The notes below the pieces were generated by a model. The model was not told the origin of the DNA and made no database searches. It saw only the letters and a program-made list of their open reading frames with translations. 6,108 bases of DNA, from assembly GCA_937892275.1 (NCBI GenBank), contig CALAVG010000174.1:1-6108 (forward strand). Direction: 5' to 3'. The DNA is from an uncultured Methanomicrobiales archaeon (GTDB lineage: Archaea > Thermoplasmatota > Thermoplasmata > Methanomassiliicoccales > Methanomethylophilaceae). This document shows, piece after piece, positions 1 to 4,497 of the stretch (its first letter is position 1; each line of letters starts with the position of its first letter). A program made the translations under genes and the position numbers.

Positions 1-243
1 TACCTGGGTGCCTTTCACCTCATTGGCGATCCTGACTGCCCTAGAACCGGTGGCGGCCATCGCATCCGCAACGGTGAGGTCCCTTCCGACAGCGCGCAGG
101 AACATAACGCTGATGTCACGGTTGAACGCCATCTGCTCGTTGAAGAATACTCCGCCCTGGATCTTTCCCGGGCCGCCGGACGAATGGAGTTCCGGTACAA
201 GGATGTCTGTGGAACCCTCGTGAATGATGACACCATCTGGCAT
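1..243 (-). CDS. trm1: tRNA (guanine(26)-N2)-dimethyltransferase Trm1, N-terminal part (runs off left edge)
   Basis: This S-adenosylmethionine-dependent enzyme methylates N2 of G26 in tRNA; in archaea it is a soluble protein of roughly 370-390 residues. Only the first 81 codons are visible. The ATG at 243-241 shares its A with the last base of the preceding TGA, and a GGAGA ribosome-binding site lies at 257-253, eight to nine bases upstream. Family signatures are visible: an EGSTDILVP segment (residues 9-17), the motif VFFNEQMAFNRD (32-43), and the SAM-binding motif I DAMAATGSRAVRIANE (60-75). In other Trm1 proteins the latter two appear as VFYNP-x-M-x-x-NRD and D-x-x-(A/S)ATG-x-R-(A/G)-(I/V)-R. 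It is translationally coupled to the NTPase gene upstream. The zinc-binding and C-terminal domains lie outside the window, so intactness cannot be judged. Identification is confident because two independent motifs occur at the expected spacing. Confidence 0.9.
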   Translation of the reverse strand, partial: MPDGVIIHEGSTDILVPELHSSGGPGKIQGGVFFNEQMAFNRDISVMFLRAVGRDLTVADAMAATGSRAVRIANEVKGTQV

Positions 244-788
244 CAATCATTCTCTCCGTGCATGAGACGGACGATCTTGTAAGGCAACAGGTTCCTGTTC
301 GTAGGGGTGACCTCCAGAATCCTGACGTCATCCCTTCTCCTGATATCCTGCAGGAGGGGATTCCTTGATTTCTTGTGGAGGGTGATGATCATCGGCTTCT
401 CAGCTTCGAGTGTTTCTTTTACAGCCTCCACGAATGCCTCGCTTTCTACCTCCATCTTACCTACTTCGTCAATGACTATGATATCGCACTTCTCGATGGC
501 CTCTTTCAAAGCGGTCACTCCGACCTGCTCGAGTTTGGCAAGGTCGAGACCCATCTTTCCCACCATGATCTTGCTTTCGATCGCGGTGCTCGCAAAGACC
601 TCTTTCTCTCCGGTTAGAAGGTTCCTGACGGTGAATCCGACCTTCTTCCTTCCTTCCTCAATGGGTTCATCGACCATTCCTCCAATCTGAAGTTCCTCTT
701 CTTTGAGCATGTCGATGACGCGTAATAGTGCATAGGTCTTCCCTGAGCCGGGAAGGCCTGTTATACCGATCTTGATATCAGTAATCAT
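243..788 (-). CDS. THEP1-type nucleoside-triphosphatase (NTPase_1 family)
   Basis: A 181-residue P-loop NTPase of the THEP1/NTPCR family, the usual size for the archaeal members. It hydrolyses NTPs in vitro; its physiological role is not established. Walker A is GLPGSGKT (residues 11-18). The family-specific segment that follows, GGMVDEPIEEGRKKVGF (36-52), corresponds to the GF(V/I)TxExRExGxRxGF region. Walker B is IIVIDEVGKME (103-113), with Asp107 and the presumed catalytic Glu108. A late (V/I)TxxNR-type segment (TPTNRN, 161-166) completes the pattern. The ATG at 788 is the first start in frame and has only a weak ribosome-binding site (AGTGG). A TATA-like element at 832-845 fits transcription with a short leader. 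Its stop codon overlaps the trm1 start. The pairing with Trm1 may hint at a nucleotide or RNA role, but that is inference. Confidence 0.92.
   Translation of the reverse strand: MITDIKIGITGLPGSGKTYALLRVIDMLKEEELQIGGMVDEPIEEGRKKVGFTVRNLLTGEKEVFASTAIESKIMVGKMGLDLAKLEQVGVTALKEAIEKCDIIVIDEVGKMEVESEAFVEAVKETLEAEKPMIITLHKKSRNPLLQDIRRRDDVRILEVTPTNRNLLPYKIVRLMHGEND
252..257 (-). promoter_or_regulatory. Ribosome-binding site of trm1
   Basis: The bases GGAGAG read on the minus strand inside the last codons of the NTPase gene. The distance to the ATG at 243 is about eight bases. This supports the start that overlaps the NTPase stop codon and indicates coupled translation. Confidence 0.6.
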
Positions 789-831
789 TGTGAACCACTA
801 GTCAATAGGCTGGCTGCGAGTATATCGTTTC

Positions 832-845
832 TATATTATTTAAAA
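832..845 (-). promoter_or_regulatory. Candidate archaeal TATA promoter for the NTPase-trm1 operon
   Basis: The minus strand reads TTTTAAATAATATA, an A/T-only block in an otherwise mixed sequence. An archaeal start site about 25 bases downstream would fall near 813, giving a leader of about 25 bases before the ATG at 788. Only the position and base composition support it. Confidence 0.5.
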
Positions 846-865
846 TGCCATGGCCTTTGTCAGTT

Positions 866-877
866 TTTAAACAAACA
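866..877 (-). terminator. Possible T-rich terminator for the citrate synthase-mptD operon
   Basis: About 85-95 bases past the mptD stop the minus strand reads TGTTTGTTTAAA, the nearest thymine-rich tract. Archaeal termination commonly uses such tracts without a strong hairpin. No convincing stem precedes it, and it sits just upstream of the next promoter, so it is only a candidate. The rest of the 173-base gap 789-961 shows no gene. Confidence 0.25.
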
Positions 878-961
878 TGGGTTTTTGACCGTCAATTCAG
901 TCCGATCATTGCGGGATTCAGTAGAAGTTTTTCGAATTACGTAATGGCTGAATTGTGGAAA

Positions 962-1339
962 TCATGCGATCGATGAAACGTACATCAGGGGGTAGCCAAG
1001 CTCCGTGTCGAACCTCATCTCAGCCGTCACCTTGGTCTTTCCAAATGCTATCGTCACAACGGCATCTATCATGTCCCCTGTGAGGGAGACGTAAGAATAG
1101 GTGTCCCCGTCCTTGATGAAGACAGAACGGTCTACCTTCACGACAGCGGAGTCAACGTAGGGCTGCACCTCGATAGCATTCGCGATCGATTCCTCCAATC
1201 CCCTTACGGTGTCCAGATTGACCGGTGTGCCTACGAACTGATGGTAGATCGTGGCCATCTTGATGCCGGCCTCGAAAACGGCACGTTCGCGCTCGGTGCA
1301 GTTGAATCTCTGGTTGGCCAACTCTTCCCTTTCTGTCAA
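962..1339 (-). CDS. mptD: Archaeal 7,8-dihydroneopterin aldolase (MptD family)
   Basis: MptD cleaves 7,8-dihydroneopterin to 6-hydroxymethyl-7,8-dihydropterin and glycolaldehyde, a cytosolic step toward methanopterin or folate-type cofactors. The 125-residue product carries the family hallmark TERERAVFEAGIKMATIYHQFVGTP in two parts: RERAVFEAGIK (17-27) and YHQFVGTPV (32-40). A QPYV segment (59-62) and the terminal LGYPLMYV (114-121) follow. Glu23 and His33 lie where I would expect the active-site residues reported for the Methanocaldococcus enzyme. The frame stays open up to 1393, but that stretch lies inside citrate synthase. The family N-terminus fits a TTG start at 1339, four bases after the citrate synthase stop, with GGAG and AGATGAT as possible ribosome-binding sequences in the end of that gene. 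It is therefore probably cotranscribed with, and coupled to, citrate synthase. The next in-frame ATG (Met28) would remove the catalytic helix. Confidence 0.88.
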   Translation of the reverse strand: MTEREELANQRFNCTERERAVFEAGIKMATIYHQFVGTPVNLDTVRGLEESIANAIEVQPYVDSAVVKVDRSVFIKDGDTYSYVSLTGDMIDAVVTIAFGKTKVTAEMRFDTELGYPLMYVSSIA

Positions 1340-1343
1340 ACAA

Positions 1344-2693
1344 TCATCTCTTCTCCATCGATATGTACTCGCGGGGCTCATGGATGTTGACATAGGCGGG
1401 CCTCAGGATCTTGTTGGACGTGATGAGCTCCTCGATACGGTGTGCGCTCCATCCCACGATTCTGGCGGATGCGAACAGAGGGGTGTAGACCTCCTTGGGG
1501 ATGTCCAGCATATCGTAGACGAAACCGCTATAGAAGTCGACGTTGGCGCAGACACTCTTGTTATTGTGCTTGTGGGCCATGATCAGTCCGGGAGCGATCC
1601 TTGCGATGTTCCTGTAGTAATCGTAGTCCTTCATGCGCTTCTTCTCGGCGGCGAGCTTCTCCACCAGTGATTTGAAAACCATCGCACGGGGATCGGACTT
1701 GGTGTAGACGGCGTGTCCCATTCCGTAGATGAGTCCAGAACCGTCGAAGGCCTTCTTGTCCAGGATCTTGTTGAGATATACTGTGAGAGCTTCCTCGTCG
1801 TTGGGATCCTTTACGTGCTTCTTGATGTCGGCCATCATGTCCATGACCTTGAGGTTTGCCCCTCCATGCTTAGGTCCCTTGAGGGATGACATGGCAGCTG
1901 CGATGACCGCGTAGGTATCTGAACCGCTGGATGTGGTGACCCTTGTGGTGAAGGTGGAGTTGTTTCCTCCTCCGTGCTCCATGTGGAGGACGAGGGCCAG
2001 ATCGAGAACGACGGCCTCGAGGTGTGTGTACTCCTTGTCGGCCCTGAGCATACGGAGGAAATTCTCCGCGGTGGAGAGTTTCGGGTCGGGGTTGTGGATG
2101 TACATGCTCTTGCCGTTGATGTAGTGGTTGTAAGCGTGATAGCTGTAGGCGGTGAGCATGGGGAACACGGTGATAAGGTACAGTGTCTGCCTGAGAACGT
2201 TGTCCAACGAGTTGTCCAACGCATCCTCGTCGTACGAAGCAAGGAACAGTACCTCTCTTGAGATGGCGTTCATGACATCCTTGCTCGCAGCCTTCATGAT
2301 GACGTCCCTAGTGAACGTCTTGGGGAGCTTACGGTTCTGATTGAGGATCTTGATGAACTCGTCCAGTTCTTTCTCCGTCGGGAGTTTCCCGAACATGATG
2401 AGGAATGCGCACTCCTCGAATCCGTATCTTTTACCGAGGAAACCGTTGGTGAGGTCCTCGATGCTATATCCGCGATAACGGAGGATTCCTTCGCATTCCT
2501 GCTTCACTCCGTCCACTTTGACGGTACCGTCCACCTGGGATATCTCTGTGAGACCGACGATGACCCCGTTGCCTTCAGAATCGCGGAGTCCCTTCTTAAC
2601 GTCGTATTTGGAATACTCGGTTGCACGGAAACTGTCGTTCTCCATGCACATTTTGCATTTGGCTTCGATGAAGTCTACGTATTCCTTTTTCAG
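1344..2693 (-). CDS. Citrate synthase, Clostridia-like (Si-type fold), probable CTG start
   Basis: Condenses acetyl-CoA with oxaloacetate to citrate; in methanogens this would feed 2-oxoglutarate synthesis. Numbering from the ATG at 2651 (435 residues), the catalytic residues are all present: His226 in MEHGGGN, His262 in GPKHGGAN, and Asp372 in NVDFYSG. Substrate-binding elements GMGHAVY (310-316), DPR (320-322) and FASARIVGW (393-401) are also intact. The forms GPKHGGANLKV and GLIYGMGHAVYTKSDPRA resemble bacterial (Clostridia-type) enzymes more than classic archaeal ones, so lateral transfer is possible. I extend the start to CTG 2693. The frame upstream of 2651 encodes LKKEYVDFIEAKCK, resembling the N-terminal helix of such enzymes. 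A strong GAGGTGGT site lies five bases before CTG, an in-frame TGA closes the frame at 2705-2703, and no ribosome-binding site precedes ATG 2651. That gives 449 residues. Function is near certain; the start is less so. Confidence 0.93.
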   Translation of the reverse strand: MKKEYVDFIEAKCKMCMENDSFRATEYSKYDVKKGLRDSEGNGVIVGLTEISQVDGTVKVDGVKQECEGILRYRGYSIEDLTNGFLGKRYGFEECAFLIMFGKLPTEKELDEFIKILNQNRKLPKTFTRDVIMKAASKDVMNAISREVLFLASYDEDALDNSLDNVLRQTLYLITVFPMLTAYSYHAYNHYINGKSMYIHNPDPKLSTAENFLRMLRADKEYTHLEAVVLDLALVLHMEHGGGNNSTFTTRVTTSSGSDTYAVIAAAMSSLKGPKHGGANLKVMDMMADIKKHVKDPNDEEALTVYLNKILDKKAFDGSGLIYGMGHAVYTKSDPRAMVFKSLVEKLAAEKKRMKDYDYYRNIARIAPGLIMAHKHNNKSVCANVDFYSGFVYDMLDIPKEVYTPLFASARIVGWSAHRIEELITSNKILRPAYVNIHEPREYISMEKR

Positions 2694-2696
2694 ATT

Positions 2697-2704
2697 ACCA
2701 CCTC
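2697..2704 (-). promoter_or_regulatory. Strong ribosome-binding site that decides the citrate synthase start
   Basis: The minus strand reads GAGGTGGT, nearly identical to the complement of the archaeal 16S rRNA 3' end (GGAGGTGAT). The only possible start codon at suitable distance is CTG at 2693-2691. The ATG codons at 2651 and 2645 are more than 40 bases away. Confidence 0.6.
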
Positions 2705-2733
2705 AGATGCTACATCACCTTATCTATGGCCAC

Positions 2734-2745
2734 AATAAAAATAGT
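2734..2745 (-). promoter_or_regulatory. Candidate TATA promoter for citrate synthase-mptD
   Basis: The minus strand reads CTATTTTTATTG here. A start site about 25 bases downstream would fall near 2712-2716, just ahead of the GAGGTGGT ribosome-binding site. That spacing fits translation from 2693 better than from 2651. Other TATA-like strings occur further upstream (near 2791-2800), so the choice is tentative. Confidence 0.4.
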
Positions 2746-2840
2746 TTTGACGCAGGCGCGTACAAGTACGTTGACTGTGAACGTTCATGTCGTATATCTT
2801 ACACATTTGTTAAAGATTTAGTTTGTATATGCAGACAAAG

Positions 2841-2857
2841 TTGGATTATACATCCAA
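2841..2857. promoter_or_regulatory. Inverted repeat next to the Panacea gene promoter, candidate operator
   Basis: The sequence TTGGAT-TATAC-ATCCAA has perfect 6-base arms around a 5-base spacer. It ends three bases before the TATA element at 2861, so a protein bound here would contact the BRE/TATA region. Autoregulation is common among antitoxin genes, but which protein binds is unknown. Confidence 0.4.
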
Positions 2858-2860
2858 GAG

Positions 2861-2868
2861 TTTATATC
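2861..2868 (+). promoter_or_regulatory. TATA box of the Panacea gene (leaderless or nearly so)
   Basis: TTTATATC is a near-consensus archaeal TATA element. Transcription about 25-30 bases downstream would start around 2888-2893, only a few bases before the ATG at 2897. No ribosome-binding sequence is visible in that short space, so initiation on a leaderless or very short-leader mRNA is likely. Confidence 0.6.
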
Positions 2869-2896
2869 GAGCAATCAATACTTCGGCTGATAACTT

Positions 2897-3481
2897 ATGA
2901 CCCTCTACACCGTAACGGATGTCGCGAACTTCTTCATCGATTACTACAGCCGCTCTGTCGACCCCGTTAACCTTCCGCGTGCCCAATTGCTCTGCTATTT
3001 CGCTCAGGCCGAGAGCCTTTGCCGCAACGGCAGACTGTTGTTCGAGGATACGTTCAGGGCATACAGTTGGGGCCCTGGACTGACCAGGCTCGAGTTCTAC
3101 TACGAGGGTGCGGGCAACATGCCCATCAAGGTCTACAAGGAGTACGATCCTGAGTTATTCGACGAAGAGGACAGGCAGCTATTGATGGATGTGGCGATCT
3201 TTTACAACAAGTACTCCACGATGCAGCTCCAGATATTATCCTACGAGAACGGAGGCCCATGGCTGACCGTGTATTCGAAAGGTTCCGATCTACTTGATAT
3301 CGACAACGGCCTCATCAAAGATTTCTACAGCAAATGTCCGAGAATCGCAGACTACAGGGAGCAGGTCAGAGAGCTTATCAGCAGCAGCTACCCGGCATGC
3401 TCCATCTCGGCATTGAACAAGGAAGAGGATTCTCCGACGGTTGTTTATAGTGATAATGAATCGTCCTGCACATGGGAATGA
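2897..3481 (+). CDS. Panacea-domain (DUF4065, SocA-like) protein
   Basis: A 194-residue protein whose first 125 residues match the Panacea domain. Visible signatures are DVANFFIDYY (8-17), NLPRAQLLCYFAQAESL (25-41; family form NLKLQKLLYFAQA), LFEDTFRAYSWGP (48-60; family form F-x-D-x-F-E-A-W-x-x-GP), NMPIKVYK (74-81) and YENGGPW (116-122). Residues 136-163 look helical, and the last 30 are polar and probably disordered. In bacteria this domain is mostly an antitoxin; SocA of Caulobacter is also a ClpXP adaptor that delivers its toxin for degradation. No toxin-like gene is adjacent: upstream is divergent citrate synthase, downstream an overlapping ubiquitin-like gene. It may be an orphan, a phage-related remnant or an adaptor; the sequence does not decide. 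The start at 2897 fits the TATA box spacing and the domain N-terminus. Confidence 0.82.
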   Translation: MTLYTVTDVANFFIDYYSRSVDPVNLPRAQLLCYFAQAESLCRNGRLLFEDTFRAYSWGPGLTRLEFYYEGAGNMPIKVYKEYDPELFDEEDRQLLMDVAIFYNKYSTMQLQILSYENGGPWLTVYSKGSDLLDIDNGLIKDFYSKCPRIADYREQVRELISSSYPACSISALNKEEDSPTVVYSDNESSCTWE

Positions 3482-3663
3482 TTCAGATCTCCGGTCAGGA
3501 GCACGAGGTTGCAAAAGGGAAGACCGTCCAGCAGGCGGTATCCGATCTCGGATTCCATCCTGATTCCTTCCTCTATCTTGTTAATGGAATACCTGTCCCG
3601 ATGGACACTGTCATAACCGATAGTATGACCGTCAGGGCGATGAAGGTCGCTTCCGGCGGATGA
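3478..3663 (+). CDS. Small ubiquitin-like (ThiS/MoaD/SAMP-type) protein with C-terminal Gly-Gly
   Basis: A 61-residue beta-grasp protein. MIQISGQEHEV gives the first hairpin, GKTVQQAVSDLGF (14-26) the helix, FLYLVNGIPVP (31-41) the central strand and turn, and SMTVRAMKVASGG (49-61) the last strand and diglycine tail. The VNGxxVPxDxxxxDxxxVxxxxVxSGG pattern resembles archaeal sulfur carriers and protein modifiers (ThiS, TtuB, SAMP). Such proteins are adenylated by an E1-like enzyme, then carry sulfur for thiamine, molybdopterin or tRNA thiolation, or are joined to lysines of target proteins. It contains no cysteine. The ATG at 3478 overlaps the Panacea stop (ATGA), implying coupled translation. 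An ATG two codons earlier (3472) is possible but less typical. No E1, thiamine or molybdenum gene is nearby, so its pathway is open. Confidence 0.83.
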   Translation: MIQISGQEHEVAKGKTVQQAVSDLGFHPDSFLYLVNGIPVPMDTVITDSMTVRAMKVASGG

Positions 3664-4497
3664 TCAGAGTCCGCACATCTTCTTCAGACCTTCGAAGTCG
3701 AAACCGTCCTCTTCCGCATGGGCGATCATCTCGTCCAGGTTGGAGAGGAACGCAGCATGCACATCGTTGCCTTCCAGCTTCCCGTCGGATGATGATAACG
3801 AATCCTCCTCAGGGAACCTGAGATACTCGTACCTGAGGACTCCCAGGCACTTCATGCCGGTGAGCTGTTCGATGCGCTCTATGGCAGATCTCAGAATGGA
3901 ACCGTCTCCTCTGAACCTGTTGATTATGAATCCCTCCATCTGAGGCTTCAGTTCATCCGGGATGAGCTTCCACGTTCCGTATATGGCTGCGAACACTCCG
4001 CCCCTCTCGATATCCCCGACAAGTATTGCAGGTACTCCGGTGACTCTCATCAGACCGACGTTGGCCAGGTCGGTATCCATGAGGTTGAGTTCCACGGGGG
4101 ATCCGGAACCTTCGCAGAGGACCAGCTGATGCCTTTCGTTCATCCTATCGTAGGCCTTTTTGACCTCCTGCAGGGCCATCTCGCGGTCCATCGGATCGTC
4201 CTTGGTAATGTTCTTGTAGGGTTTCCCGTTCAGAACAAGCTGCATTACACCCTTCCCCGAAGGCTTCAGCAGAACAGGGTTCATATCGGTCTCCGGTTCT
4301 ATGCCTGCGGCCCAGGCCTGGAAAGCCTGTCCGATACCAATCTCTCCTCCGTCCTTCGTTGCAATGGAATTTAGCGATAGATTGGAACCTTTGAAAGGAG
4401 CGACATCAACACCGTTCCTGCTCAGATATCTGCATACCATGGCGCATACGGTGGTCTTACCGGCTCCGGATGATGTACCGAGGAAGAGTATGCTCAT
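3664..4497 (-). CDS. Cobyric acid synthase (CobQ/CbiP) paralog lacking the glutaminase domain
   Basis: A 277-residue relative of cobyric acid synthase containing the dethiobiotin-synthetase-like ATPase domain only. Motifs are Walker A GTSSGAGKT (7-15), FKGSNLSLNS (35-44), DGGEIGIGQAFQAWAAG (49-65), DMNPVLLKP (71-79), CEGSGSPVELNL (128-139), GDIERGGVFA (161-170), NRFRGD (193-198) and PEEDS (229-233). In full-length CobQ a type-1 glutaminase domain follows this point. Here a short linker leads directly to a tail, NLDEMIAHAEEDGFDFEGLKKM (253-274), resembling the segment after the glutaminase domain in CobQ. The ATG at 4497 overlaps the stop of the full-length gene (ATGA), with a ribosome-binding site GGGGTGAG at 4508-4501. 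ATPase motifs are intact, so it is probably functional. It may activate corrin carboxylates while taking ammonia from its partner's glutaminase, or act on another substrate. Its stop abuts the convergent ubiquitin-like gene. Confidence 0.85.
   Translation of the reverse strand: MSILFLGTSSGAGKTTVCAMVCRYLSRNGVDVAPFKGSNLSLNSIATKDGGEIGIGQAFQAWAAGIEPETDMNPVLLKPSGKGVMQLVLNGKPYKNITKDDPMDREMALQEVKKAYDRMNERHQLVLCEGSGSPVELNLMDTDLANVGLMRVTGVPAILVGDIERGGVFAAIYGTWKLIPDELKPQMEGFIINRFRGDGSILRSAIERIEQLTGMKCLGVLRYEYLRFPEEDSLSSSDGKLEGNDVHAAFLSNLDEMIAHAEEDGFDFEGLKKMCGL

Noticed and set aside
1340..1393. Upstream extension of the mptD frame to an ATG at 1393
   Set aside because: It would overlap citrate synthase by 50 bases and add residues (STSMSPASTYRWRR) not seen in the family. 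TTG 1339 gives the expected N-terminus.
1251..1670. A 139-codon plus-strand open frame across the citrate synthase-mptD junction
   Set aside because: It lies antisense to two well-identified genes and shows no domain or ribosome-binding site.
2199..2222. Tandem 12-base repeat (GTTGTCCAACGA, then the same with one change)
   Set aside because: It encodes the LDN-S-LDN segment of citrate synthase in frame. A two-copy coding repeat needs no other explanation.
1835..2242. A 135-codon minus-strand frame inside citrate synthase
   Set aside because: Its Ser/Thr/Pro-rich low-complexity product is what an off-frame reading of citrate synthase gives.
2518..2970. A plus-strand frame spanning the citrate synthase 5' end, the intergenic region and the Panacea start
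   Set aside because: It crosses two promoters, overlaps the Panacea gene in another frame and has no recognisable product.
3472..3477. Alternative ATG two codons upstream for the ubiquitin-like gene
   Set aside because: Start 3478 gives the common ATGA overlap and a conventional first strand. The difference is only Met-Gly and cannot be settled from sequence.
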